This document shows positions 34,641 to 43,766 of a DNA stretch of 64,000 bases, piece by piece (position 1 is the stretch's first letter; each line of letters begins with the position of its first letter). Position numbers and translations under genes: made by a program. Source of the DNA: Tolypothrix tenuis PCC 7101. Lineage in GTDB: Bacteria > Cyanobacteriota > Cyanobacteriia > Cyanobacteriales > Nostocaceae. The stretch is taken from contig NZ_AP018248.1 of assembly GCF_002368295.1 (NCBI RefSeq), forward strand, positions 6,038,510-6,102,509. The letters are read 5' to 3'. The notes under the pieces are model-generated. The model was not told the DNA's origin. It searched no databases and saw nothing but the letters and a program-made list of their open reading frames with translations.

Positions 34641-34767
34641 AAGTAATAATACTTAAATTATATGAAATAAAAAATTTTCCAGCCTTGATGTGAGTAGATG
34701 TACGGTTTTGGGATTAATAAACGAGTACACCGTTGTTCACAGAACAGGCTTCAAAAGGAAAAAATTT

Positions 34768-35730
34768 ATGTATCAGCAACTTTTTTGTAAAGTTGTGGAT
34801 AATTTACCTAAGATAAGGGCTACTATCTGGCTTTCAGGATTAGCGATCGCACTATTCGGTACAGCCTGTACTGCAACTCGTGAAAGTTCGTCTGCAATTC
34901 AACCCCTGACGGTTCCATCACCTCACAGCCAGCGAACTGAAAACGAACAAGCAGCCATCACAATGGCGGTGATTCCTTGGCAAGTTTCCTCTGAGCAAGA
35001 ACAGAAACTGCAACCTTTGGCTGACTATTTAGGCAAAACCCTGAAGCGGCCTTTTCACTTTGAAATTACCAAGAACTACGAAACAGCGGTTGAGTTATTA
35101 ATTCAAGGGAAAGTAGATTTAGCCTACCTGGGGCCAAGTAGCTATATTGCGGCCCGCCTTCGAGATGCTCAAATTGAACCCCTGGTTTCACCAATTAATC
35201 AAGATACGAAGCGACCTTGGTACACATCTGTAATTATTGCTAGCAAAACTAGTGGTATTAAAACTTTACAAGATTTACCAGGTAAACGCTTTGCTTTTGT
35301 CAGTAAGATATCTGCTTCTGGATATGTTGTCCCAATGGCTAAATTACAAGAATTGGGTATTAATCCTCAACGAGATTTTCACTCAGTTGTTTTCTTGGGT
35401 AGCCATCATAAATCTAAGCAAGCTTTAATCAAAGGTGAAGTAGATGCGATCGCAGATGACAAGCGATCGTATACGCAACAAATTAAAGAAGGGAAAATTG
35501 ATCCCAAAAAATACGCGATTATTTGGGAATCTGTTCCACTGCCTAGCATACCTATTGTTGCTGCTAGTAAAGTCTCTGTTGAACTCAAAGATCATTTGAA
35601 AAAGGCTTTGATTGATGCACCTGCAGGTTTAATCGACCCTAGCGGTGCTGTGGGAGTTGGCTATACTCTGGTGCAAGATTCCGATTATGACATTATTAGA
35701 GACTTTCAAAAGCGGGTTCCCACTCAATAG
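34768..35730 (+). CDS. PhnD-like periplasmic binding lipoprotein
   Basis: The protein has about 320 residues. The signal sequence ends in a lipobox-like LFGTAC, so it is probably lipid-anchored outside the membrane. The body is a PhnD/SsuA-type binding fold: VIPWQVSSEQEQKLQPLADY, the DLAYLGPSSYIAARL segment and GKRFAFVSKISASGYVVP. The family binds phosphonate, phosphite or similar anions. No ABC permease or ATPase is nearby; two kinase genes follow after 14 bases, so a sensing role is likely. The start is the ATG at 34768 with AAAAGGAAAA upstream. Confidence 0.85.
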   Translation: MYQQLFCKVVDNLPKIRATIWLSGLAIALFGTACTATRESSSAIQPLTVPSPHSQRTENEQAAITMAVIPWQVSSEQEQKLQPLADYLGKTLKRPFHFEITKNYETAVELLIQGKVDLAYLGPSSYIAARLRDAQIEPLVSPINQDTKRPWYTSVIIASKTSGIKTLQDLPGKRFAFVSKISASGYVVPMAKLQELGINPQRDFHSVVFLGSHHKSKQALIKGEVDAIADDKRSYTQQIKEGKIDPKKYAIIWESVPLPSIPIVAASKVSVELKDHLKKALIDAPAGLIDPSGAVGVGYTLVQDSDYDIIRDFQKRVPTQ

Positions 35731-35744
35731 AACGACAAAAAATT

Positions 35745-37958
35745 ATGCGAATTACGACCAAGTGTATTGGCTCGTCTTTAATTGTCGGAGGACTGGTTGT
35801 TTCTACTCTAGTTGGTGGTGACATCTTCATTAGGGGAGCTGAAACTACAGCCCAAGACACCCAAACCAAAAATGCTCAGGCTTTAACTACTATTTTGCGA
35901 ATTAATGTTGCCTTAAATAATCAGGTAGCAGCGCTTAAAGATATGATTCTGCTGAGGCGTGATGCGGTAAATCTGCTGAAATACCAAGATGCATTATCGG
36001 CATTTATTACTAATTTATCTGAACTAGAAAATTTAAATCCAGGTGTAGCTGCAGAGTTAAATAAAATTCGCGATCGCCATCATCTTTTAGCTGAGGTAGT
36101 TACAGAACTCACGAGTCAATCGCAAATCGATAAACCTTTAGAATTAGCTCAATCACAGCAAGATTTTCGCGTAATTAATGCTTTTTCTCGTGATATTGAA
36201 CTGTATTTAAATGTCTTAACTCAGAAACTTCAACAACAATATGCGCTAGACAAGCAAGAATTTGAGCGTTTCAAACATAATACCCAACTAGCAAGACAAA
36301 TCATTATCTTGTCTATTTTATTAATTTTTATCGGGCAGTTATTCCTAATTCTCTTACCAGTAATTCGCTCAATTCAACAGCTACAACAGGGAGCAGTAAT
36401 TCTTGGAAATGGCAATCTAGAATATCGCCTAAAGATTAAGACTCAAGATGAAATTGAAGAATTAGCAGATGCATTTAACCAAATGTCTGCAACTTTAGCT
36501 GCATCTTATCGCTCACTGGAATTAAAGAAAGAACTTGCCGATCAAGCAAATCGTGCTAAGAGTGAGTTTTTAGCTAATATGAGCCACGAATTGCGAACTC
36601 CGTTGAACGGTATATTAGGTTATGCTCAAATTCTCCAACGAGATATTAGCATCACAACTAAACAACGGGATGGCTTAAGGATTATTCACCAATGTGGCTC
36701 ACATCTTTTAACATTAATTAACGATATTTTAGATTTATCTAAAATCGAAGCTCAAAAAATGGAACTTTCTTGTCATGATTTCCATTTTCCAGCATTTCTT
36801 CAAAGTGTTGTAGAAATTTGCCGCATTCGTGCAGAACAAAAAAGTCTCTCATTTATTTATCAACCTTCTGCCGATTTACCAACAGGTATATCAGCAGATG
36901 AAAAAAGGTTACGACAAGTATTAATTAATTTATTGAGTAATGCTATTAAATTCACTGAAACAGGCGGTGTACAGTTCACTGTGACTGTATTAGAAAAATC
37001 AACATTAAGTACAAAAATTCGCTGCCAAATTAGTGACACAGGAATTGGCATGAGCCAATCACAAACAGAGAAAATATTTTTACCTTTTGAGCAGGCTGGA
37101 GATACTCACAAACAATCTGAAGGTACTGGTTTAGGTTTGGCTATTAGCCAAAAAATTGTCAAATTAATGGGTAGTAAAATTCATGTAAAAAGCGAATTAA
37201 ATCAAGGTAGTATCTTTTGGATGGATTTGGATTTACAGGAATCATTAGACTGGATGCAATCAGCCAGAATGATAGCCGACGATAAAATTGTGGGCATTGC
37301 TAATGGTAAGCGGAAAGTTTTAATTGTCGATGATAAATGGGAAAACCGTTCTGTGATTGTCAATCTGCTCCAAGAAATTGGATTTGAAATTGCAGAAGCA
37401 ACTAATGGTGAAGAAGCTTTAGAAAAAACTCTTCAATTTTTACCTGATTTAATCATTACAGACTTAGCAATGCCTGTAATGGATGGCTTTGAATTGACAC
37501 GTCGTCTCCGGAAATTACCTGAGTTTGAAAACTTAACTATTATTGTTTCATCTGCTAGCGTATTTGAATCTGACGAACATAAAAGTATAGGAGTTGGTGC
37601 AGATGATTTCCTTCCTAAACCTGTGCAGATCGAAGATTTATTTTTGAAGTTACAGCAGTACTTACAAGTTGAATGGATTTATGAGTCGCTACAGTTAAAA
37701 GAAACTGTAGAAGTGATACCTGTGAATCCTCAAATTTCATTCAATGAATTAATTGCAATTCCATCTGAAGAACTTGAGCAGCTTTTTGAATTAGCGATGA
37801 GAGGAAATATTAAGGGTATTCGTGAGCAAGCAGAAAAGCTCAAACAATTAGATGAGAAATTTATACCTTTTGCTCAAGAGTTACTGCAACTGGCAAAAAG
37901 CTTTCAAATCGACAAAATCAAAGAGTTTATGCAGATATATCGAGGAACACAACAATGA
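35745..37958 (+). CDS. Hybrid sensor histidine kinase (HAMP-HisKA-HATPase-REC)
   Basis: The protein has 737 residues. Transmembrane helices at about 10-28 and 188-208 flank a helical extracytoplasmic sensor. A HAMP domain follows (about 210-262), then the phosphorylated His 281 in FLANMSHELRTPLNGILGYA, the ATP-binding N and G boxes (INLLSNAIKF, GTGLGLAISQ) and a receiver (about 522-640) with DLIITDLAMPVMDG as phosphoacceptor. A short helical C-terminal extension follows. It lies 14 bases after the PhnD-like gene and overlaps the next kinase by 4 bases, so the three act together. Confidence 0.93.
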   Translation: MRITTKCIGSSLIVGGLVVSTLVGGDIFIRGAETTAQDTQTKNAQALTTILRINVALNNQVAALKDMILLRRDAVNLLKYQDALSAFITNLSELENLNPGVAAELNKIRDRHHLLAEVVTELTSQSQIDKPLELAQSQQDFRVINAFSRDIELYLNVLTQKLQQQYALDKQEFERFKHNTQLARQIIILSILLIFIGQLFLILLPVIRSIQQLQQGAVILGNGNLEYRLKIKTQDEIEELADAFNQMSATLAASYRSLELKKELADQANRAKSEFLANMSHELRTPLNGILGYAQILQRDISITTKQRDGLRIIHQCGSHLLTLINDILDLSKIEAQKMELSCHDFHFPAFLQSVVEICRIRAEQKSLSFIYQPSADLPTGISADEKRLRQVLINLLSNAIKFTETGGVQFTVTVLEKSTLSTKIRCQISDTGIGMSQSQTEKIFLPFEQAGDTHKQSEGTGLGLAISQKIVKLMGSKIHVKSELNQGSIFWMDLDLQESLDWMQSARMIADDKIVGIANGKRKVLIVDDKWENRSVIVNLLQEIGFEIAEATNGEEALEKTLQFLPDLIITDLAMPVMDGFELTRRLRKLPEFENLTIIVSSASVFESDEHKSIGVGADDFLPKPVQIEDLFLKLQQYLQVEWIYESLQLKETVEVIPVNPQISFNELIAIPSEELEQLFELAMRGNIKGIREQAEKLKQLDEKFIPFAQELLQLAKSFQIDKIKEFMQIYRGTQQ

Positions 37959-39343
37959 GTTTAGAAATTGTAGAAATAGGGGTAATTTTGATTGTTGATG
38001 ATAACCCCAATAATTTAGAAGTTTTATCAGAATCCTTGATGGATACAGGCTGGGAAATCTTAGTGGCTGTGAATGGTGAAGGCGCGATCGCTCAAGCTGA
38101 ATATGCTCACCCTGATATTATTCTCTTAGATGTAATGATGCCAGGTATTGATGGATTTACTACCTGCGATCGCTTAAAATCAAATCCCATAACTGCTGAT
38201 ATTCCCATTATCTTTATGACGGCTCTTTCGGAAACTGTCGATAAAGTTAAAGGCTTAAATTTGGGAGCGGTAGACTATATTACCAAGCCATTCGAGCAAC
38301 AAGAAGTATTAGCACGTGTGCAAACTCATTTAAAAATTCGTCATCTCACCAAGCAACTGCAAACTCAGAATCAGCAATTGCAACAAGAAGTAGCAGAACG
38401 TCTATTAGCAGAAGCGAAATTACAAAGCCTGACTAAAGATTTAGAACAACGGGTAGAAGAGAGAACATCTCAACTTTCTCATGCTTTATCTCATCTTCAG
38501 CAAACTCAGGTAAACCTGATACAACGAGAAAAAATGTCTGCTTTAGGTGAATTAGTCGCCGGAATTGCTCATGAAATTAATAATCCTGTCAACTTTATTT
38601 TAGGCAATCTTGGTCATGCTTCTGAATATACTCAAAGTTTTATTGAATTATTAAATCTCTATCAAAAATATTATCCCGAACCAGTAGATGAAATAGTCGA
38701 TAAAATCGATGAAATCGATTTGAATTATTTGATATGCGACTTTCCAGAAATCATTTTATCCATGCATAAAGGCACAAAGCGCATGGCGCAAATGATTCGC
38801 GCACTCAGGCATTTTTCTCGCCGCGATGATGCAAGCGCTGAACCGACAAATATTCATGAAGGTATCGACAGTACATTATTAATTTTGCAATATCGTCTCA
38901 AAGCTAACCCAGAACGTCCAGCCATTCAAATAATTAAAGATTATGATACTTTACCGCTAGTAGAATGTTTTCCTGGCCCCTTAAACCAAGTTTTTATGAA
39001 CCTTTTGGCTAATGCTATTGATGCCATTGAGGAATCATTTGTCAAAAGTGATTCTTCATTGGTAGAGTACACAGGAAAAATTACAATTCGTACTAGCGTA
39101 CTAGAACAGCGCTCAGTAGTAGTGATTCAAATTGCTGACAATGGAATTGGCATGACAGAAGAGGTTAAACAACGTTTAGCTGAACCAATGTTTACCACTA
39201 AACCTGTAGGTAAAGGAACCGGATTAGGTTTGTCTATTAGTCGCCAAATTATTGAAGAACAACATCAAGGAGCAATTTCATTTGTGTCTGAACTAGGAAA
39301 AGGGACAGAATTTTCCATTGAAATTCCTGTGGTAAAAAATTAG
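37955..39343 (+). CDS. Response regulator-histidine kinase (REC-coiled coil-HisKA-HATPase)
   Basis: The 462-residue protein has no membrane helix. The receiver (residues 10-125) has ILIVDDNPNNLEVL, the acceptor Asp in DIILLDVMMPGIDGF and the TKPFEQQ Lys. A coiled coil (about 130-190) leads to the His in GIAHEINNPVNFILGNLGHA, followed by N and G boxes (NLLANAIDAI, KGTGLGLSISRQII). A REC at the front of a kinase suggests a phosphorelay step that receives phosphate from the coupled hybrid kinase. The final output regulator is not encoded in the window. Confidence 0.92.
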   Translation: MSLEIVEIGVILIVDDNPNNLEVLSESLMDTGWEILVAVNGEGAIAQAEYAHPDIILLDVMMPGIDGFTTCDRLKSNPITADIPIIFMTALSETVDKVKGLNLGAVDYITKPFEQQEVLARVQTHLKIRHLTKQLQTQNQQLQQEVAERLLAEAKLQSLTKDLEQRVEERTSQLSHALSHLQQTQVNLIQREKMSALGELVAGIAHEINNPVNFILGNLGHASEYTQSFIELLNLYQKYYPEPVDEIVDKIDEIDLNYLICDFPEIILSMHKGTKRMAQMIRALRHFSRRDDASAEPTNIHEGIDSTLLILQYRLKANPERPAIQIIKDYDTLPLVECFPGPLNQVFMNLLANAIDAIEESFVKSDSSLVEYTGKITIRTSVLEQRSVVVIQIADNGIGMTEEVKQRLAEPMFTTKPVGKGTGLGLSISRQIIEEQHQGAISFVSELGKGTEFSIEIPVVKN

Positions 39344-39354
39344 GTATTTGTCAT

Positions 39355-39660
39355 TTGGTAATGGGTAATGGGTAATGGGTAATGGGTAATGGGTAATTGG
39401 TAATTGGTAATTGGTAATTGGTAATTGGTAATTGGTAATTGGTAATTGGTAATTGGTAATTGGTAATTGGTGATTGCTGTTTGTGAGAGGGAACGGGAAA
39501 CAGTGTATTCTTTTGAATTTTGAATTGTTTTGTCTCCCTCATCCCCCTCATCTTCCCCAGTCCCCAGTCCCTTATCCCCATTACCCCTTATCCCCAGAGG
39601 GGGCCCCAAGTTCCCCAATCCTGAGGAGTTCTTTAATTTTGAATTTTGAATTTTGAATTT
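39355..39660. repeat. Heptad repeat arrays and compound block
   Basis: Four AATGGGT units are followed by about thirteen AATTGGT units (39357-39470), then CCTCATC, CCCCAGT and the reversed GGGGCCCC core near 39600, then TTTTGAA repeats. The array starts 14 bases after the kinase stop. No gene lies in 39344-39691. Confidence 0.88.
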
Positions 39661-39691
39661 TGAATTGATTTGTCCCCAATCCCTAATCCCC

Positions 39692-40309
39692 TCACGCTCC
39701 TTCAATGGCTGCTACAACACCAAAAATTAAAAATAAGCAGCCGCCAATTAAAGTTATTTGACGTTCTGAGATGCGTCCCGCAATTATTTTGCCACCGATG
39801 ACTGCGATCGCAGCACAAATGGCGTGTCCTAATACTGCACCTACAGTCACCCCAATGGGATTATTACCTGCTGCTAGGGCAATGGTAGCAATTTGTGTGC
39901 GATCGCCCCACTCTGCCATGAATGTTAAGGTAAAGGCTTCGATTAAAATTGCCAGTGGGGTTTTGCGTTTGGGTAGTTGTGAATCTGCTTGCTTTACCGC
40001 AGCTTCCGCTTCTTCTACAACTTCCGTATCACAAGCCTTTGACATCTTACTACCTTGATACAGCAGCTTCAGACCAAAGGCAATAAACAAAGCAATTTCG
40101 GCATAATGAATATAAATTTTGGGCAACAAAGATATTGTTTGTCCCAGAACTACCGAAAGAATTGTCATTGCAGCTAAAGCAGCTGTCACCCCCAAGAAGA
40201 CTAAGCGTCGGGGGTGACGCATTGACAAAATTACGGCGATAAAAAATGTTTTATCACCTAACTCGGAAATTGTAATTAGTAATAAACCTGCGGTAAAAGC
40301 TGTTAGCAC
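39692..40309 (-). CDS. TMEM165/GDT1 family cation transporter (Mnx-type)
   Basis: The protein has about 205 residues and six or seven helices. Both family signatures are present: ITISELGDKTFFIAVIL near the N-terminus and TFMAEWGDRTQIATIALAAG in the second half (ExGDK/R-T). Cyanobacterial and chloroplast relatives move Mn2+ (and Ca2+) across the thylakoid or plasma membrane and prevent manganese toxicity. I take the GTG at 40309, preceded by GGAG, as the start; the longer frame reads through the structured leader described next. Regulation by a manganese riboswitch is likely. Confidence 0.85.
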   Translation of the reverse strand: MLTAFTAGLLLITISELGDKTFFIAVILSMRHPRRLVFLGVTAALAAMTILSVVLGQTISLLPKIYIHYAEIALFIAFGLKLLYQGSKMSKACDTEVVEEAEAAVKQADSQLPKRKTPLAILIEAFTLTFMAEWGDRTQIATIALAAGNNPIGVTVGAVLGHAICAAIAVIGGKIIAGRISERQITLIGGCLFLIFGVVAAIEGA

Positions 40310-40321
40310 TCTTTCAAGCTC

Positions 40322-40510
40322 CTGAAAAATCGTTGACTGCGATGGAGCTTGATGAGAACCAAAAGACCTCACCAAGCTCCACCCTTTTGGGTGTGAACTC
40401 GGTGAAGGTCTCGCTGCCAAATACTAAATACTTGTCATCTGAACCAGGCTCATCGCCAGTATGTTGACTCAGATGGGCTGGCTTTTCATGCCAGCAGCTA
40501 CTCCCCTTCT
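40322..40510 (-). promoter_or_regulatory. Probable yybP-ykoY manganese riboswitch
   Basis: The minus-strand leader of the GDT1 gene contains AGAAGGGGAGTAGCTGC at its 5' end, a GCTGGC/GCCAGC helix, a TTTGGCAGCGAGACCTTCACC segment and a long hairpin (40364-40412) whose arms AGACCTTCACC and GGTGAGGTCT pair, followed by TTTT. GGGGAGUAG and GGCAxxxAGACCUU are the hallmark elements of the yybP-ykoY class, which binds Mn2+ and commonly controls this transporter family. I judged this by eye without a covariance model. Confidence 0.72.
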
Positions 40511-40612
40511 ATATCAATCTGAATTGTATATTTGTCTTCGTAAAGAGTCAAGGCAATGTGCGATCGCCTCTTAATGGGGACTAGGAAAAGGCAGGGGGGC
40601 AGGGGGCAGGGC

Positions 40613-40804
40613 ATTGGTGTCAACTTAACGTGAAACCCTCTTGGTTGCAAGGTTTCGCCCTCACCCTGTGCCCCTCTCCCACAGGGAGAAGGGAGCAAGA
40701 GATTTAGTTCCCCTTCTCCTGCGGGAGAAGGGGTTAGGGGATGAGGGCGCGAGGTATTTGTACAACGCCCGCCCTATATAGCTTTTAGCTTAAGTTGACA
40801 CAGG
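40613..40804. mobile_element. MITE family C, copy 2
   Basis: ATTGGTGTCAACTTAACG at the left and GCTTAAGTTGACACAGGT at the right enclose CCCTCACCC and GGGAGAAGGGGTTAGGGG hairpins. The right end is slightly decayed. It fills much of the gap between the riboswitch and the helicase gene. Confidence 0.85.
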
Positions 40805-40874
40805 TGGGGGCAGGGAGACAAGGGGAGAAATTATTTTACCCATTACCAATGCCCAATGCCCAATGCCCAATGCC

Positions 40875-43544
40875 CTATTCCACTACTTCATTCACAGGGA
40901 ATCTATCAATTAACTGCATAGCGCGGTAAGCATTGCGCTGCAATGACTCTGGCAAATTCGGTACATGGGGAATTTGAGATAATAAATCCAAAGTCCGGCG
41001 TAATATTCTGACCACATCACCTTCATCTAAGGTCGTATTTCCACATAGTTCTGTCCACTCAATTCCTAACGCCCATTGTTCTACGAGAGCAATTAACTCA
41101 AACTCTAACCATATAGGCAGCGCCACGTTATACCGCCGTTGGATTTGAAACATCTGGCGGCGAATTCCTCGCAGTTTTGCTAAAGCATCTACAACTTGAT
41201 TGCTGATGTCAAACCGCACTTTGCTATCAGGGCGAGGAGTTTCTGTAACTAAAGCTGCAACTGCGGCTGCTAAATGGTGCGGATCTAAATTATTTAATTC
41301 ACCACTAGCTAATACCAAACCTAGCCACAATTCATTCTCTCCCCGGATAGCAGCAGCAACTTGCCCTAATGCTGTGGGTACTAAGTTATCTAAACAGCCA
41401 AAATGCTGCAAAATTTCAATTAAATTGAGAAACTCTTCCCAATGATGTTGGGATTGTTGCTCAACTTGCTCTTGCAATAGTTGCAGTTCGGCTTCTAGTT
41501 CTACATAACGTGCCCGACGTTTAAAAATAGCGCCAGCATTACCCGATTGATACACAGGATGAGCTTCTAATTGCTCTTGTACAGCAGTTACACGGCTGAG
41601 TTGTTCTGCAACTTCCGGAGCCATATATAAAGATTCCTCTGGTTGCGGAATTCTTTGGGCAATAGCTGCTGTTTGTGCGTCACCACGGTATATCTGTCCT
41701 GGTTTAAATAATAGTTCCGGTGGTGGCAAAATCTCTGGTGGGATATCAATTCGTGGTAATTCGGCATACAAATCCACGATATCTTCGGTTGTGCCTACAT
41801 ACCATCGATTATCTCGTCCCAAGCAAACCAAGTAAGGTGTTTGCTCACCAGAAGTTTTACCAATTAACACTGCTGTAATTGGTGTAGGAACTGTAATGTT
41901 TTTGCCCTTGATACTCAGCATTGTCCCAGAGACAGCAAAGCCCAACATCATTGCTAATTGCTCTTGTCTGTCTTCCTGTGCTTGCTGTTGCAGAGTTTTT
42001 AATAATTGCCGTTCTACTTTCAGGCGTTGGCGCAATTTCTCATACACAGCCAGTTCATTTTCATCAACTGCGGCGATTTGCTCTTGCAGTTGATTTAATT
42101 GGGCTTGCAGTTCAGCAATCTCATCGTAATTTGGCTGTAAATGCAGAGTTGCCATGTACTGCCCAAAACTGCGTTCGATCAGTTCTCTAGTTTGGTCTAA
42201 GGTATGGGTTTGCAGGAGATTCAGTACCATCCCGTAGCTGGGGGTAAACTGGCTAACTAGAGGATCTGGTTTGGATGTTGCTAAATACGCTGCTTCTTTG
42301 GAACCTTCAAAGGGGGTTTGGACTGTAACTACATGACCTTGTAAATCCATGCCACGCCGACCAGCACGTCCTGCCATTTGCAAGAATTCGGAAGCGTTCA
42401 ACAGGCGATGTCCGGTGTCGGTACGCTTGGAAAGAGTGGAAATTACAGTGGTACGGGCGGGCATATTAATTCCCGCAGCTAGTGTTTCGGTGGCAAATAC
42501 AACCTTAATTAGCCCCTGCTGGAATAATTCTTCTACTAGCACTTTCCAAGCAGGTAAAATTCCCGCATGGTGAGCCGCAATGCCGCGATAGAGAGGCGCA
42601 ATTTGTCCCGAACGCCCCGCTTCGGGGTTGCGGCTTAAAAAATCATCTATTTGGCGGCGCAAAATTTGGGATTCATCATTATTTACCAGCCATAAATCAC
42701 CCACCTCTGCCACAGCTTTATCACATCCCCGCCGACTGAAGATAAAGTAAATGGCGGGTAGCATATCCCGTTGCTGTAGCTGATTCAAGGTATAAATTAT
42801 GCTGGGCGCTTCTGGCCTACCACCTTTGCCCCTGTCTGCTGGTCGCCTTTTTCCCCTATTAGCTAGGCGGGGGTTAATTTTGTTTTTGCTGTCGTTGAGT
42901 AGGGGGAACAATCCTTTGGGATTGCAAAAATGAAATTCTAAAGGTACGGGGCGAAAATCGGAGTAAATCAGGTCAGTGGGCCCGTGAACGCGATTTAGCC
43001 AATCGGTGAGCTGATCGCTATTGGCAACCGTTGCCGACAGTGCCACCAATTGCACTTCCCGGGGACAATAGATAATAGATTCTTCCCAAACTGTTCCGCG
43101 TTGGCGATCGTTCATGTAGTGGCACTCATCTAGTACCACCGCTTCCACATCTACTAAAGAGATGCCAACTTGCCCTATGGGTGTGCCATAGAGCATATTG
43201 CGGAAGATTTCTGTCGTCATCACCAAAATCGGTGCTTCTCTGTTAATGGAAGCATCTCCAGTTAACAGACCGACCTGCTCAAACCCAAATTTTTCGCGGA
43301 AATCACGTAACTTTTGATTCGACAGCGCCTTTAAAGGAGTAGTGTAAAATACGCGTTTGCCTCGCGCCAGAGCACGATAAATAGCGTATTCACCCACCAA
43401 CGTTTTGCCCGAACCTGTAGGCGCACAAACGACTACAGAACGACCAGCATTGAGGGACGCGATCGCATCTTTTTGGAATTGATCTAGATGAAAAGGAAAT
43501 ATTGACTCTAGGTCAACTTCTTGGGACGGTGCGGGATAGTTCAC
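40875..43544 (-). CDS. Ski2-like DEAD/DEAH RNA helicase with DSHCT-type C-terminus
   Basis: The 889-residue protein has Walker A CAPTGSGKT (about 40-48), VLDECHYMND (motif II), ALSATVANSDQLTDWL (motif III) and a C-terminal RecA lobe ending QMAGRAGRRGMDLQGHV. A coiled coil (about 470-530) and a helical C-terminal DSHCT-like region (about 720-889) follow. Relatives are Mtr4/Ski2 exosome helicases; cyanobacterial and plastid members (ISE2-type) act in RNA processing. An insertion rich in Lys/Arg/Gly (NRGKRRPADRGKGGRPEA) lies between the lobes. The start is the ATG at 43544. Confidence 0.9.
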   Translation of the reverse strand: MNYPAPSQEVDLESIFPFHLDQFQKDAIASLNAGRSVVVCAPTGSGKTLVGEYAIYRALARGKRVFYTTPLKALSNQKLRDFREKFGFEQVGLLTGDASINREAPILVMTTEIFRNMLYGTPIGQVGISLVDVEAVVLDECHYMNDRQRGTVWEESIIYCPREVQLVALSATVANSDQLTDWLNRVHGPTDLIYSDFRPVPLEFHFCNPKGLFPLLNDSKNKINPRLANRGKRRPADRGKGGRPEAPSIIYTLNQLQQRDMLPAIYFIFSRRGCDKAVAEVGDLWLVNNDESQILRRQIDDFLSRNPEAGRSGQIAPLYRGIAAHHAGILPAWKVLVEELFQQGLIKVVFATETLAAGINMPARTTVISTLSKRTDTGHRLLNASEFLQMAGRAGRRGMDLQGHVVTVQTPFEGSKEAAYLATSKPDPLVSQFTPSYGMVLNLLQTHTLDQTRELIERSFGQYMATLHLQPNYDEIAELQAQLNQLQEQIAAVDENELAVYEKLRQRLKVERQLLKTLQQQAQEDRQEQLAMMLGFAVSGTMLSIKGKNITVPTPITAVLIGKTSGEQTPYLVCLGRDNRWYVGTTEDIVDLYAELPRIDIPPEILPPPELLFKPGQIYRGDAQTAAIAQRIPQPEESLYMAPEVAEQLSRVTAVQEQLEAHPVYQSGNAGAIFKRRARYVELEAELQLLQEQVEQQSQHHWEEFLNLIEILQHFGCLDNLVPTALGQVAAAIRGENELWLGLVLASGELNNLDPHHLAAAVAALVTETPRPDSKVRFDISNQVVDALAKLRGIRRQMFQIQRRYNVALPIWLEFELIALVEQWALGIEWTELCGNTTLDEGDVVRILRRTLDLLSQIPHVPNLPESLQRNAYRAMQLIDRFPVNEVVE

Positions 43545-43604
43545 TCAATCAAATTTGCAACCAGACTGTCTACTATATTAACGGCTATTTTGTCAACTTT
43601 GGAA

Positions 43605-43755
43605 TGGGGCATGGGGGATTGGGCATAGGGCATGGGGCATAGGGCATGGGGTAATGGGTAATTGGTAATGGGTAATTGCTTTTCTCCCCTGCTCCCTGCT
43701 CCCTGCCCCCTGCCCCCTGCTCCCTGCTCCCTGCTCCCTGCTCCCTGCCCCCTTG
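43605..43755. repeat. Heptad repeat array (GGGCATA, TCCCTGC)
   Basis: GGGCAT[AG] units, AATTGGTAATGGG and about ten CTCCCTG/CCCCCTG units fill the gap between the helicase start and the proC stop. Confidence 0.85.
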
Positions 43756-43766
43756 CCTCTTCCCCC

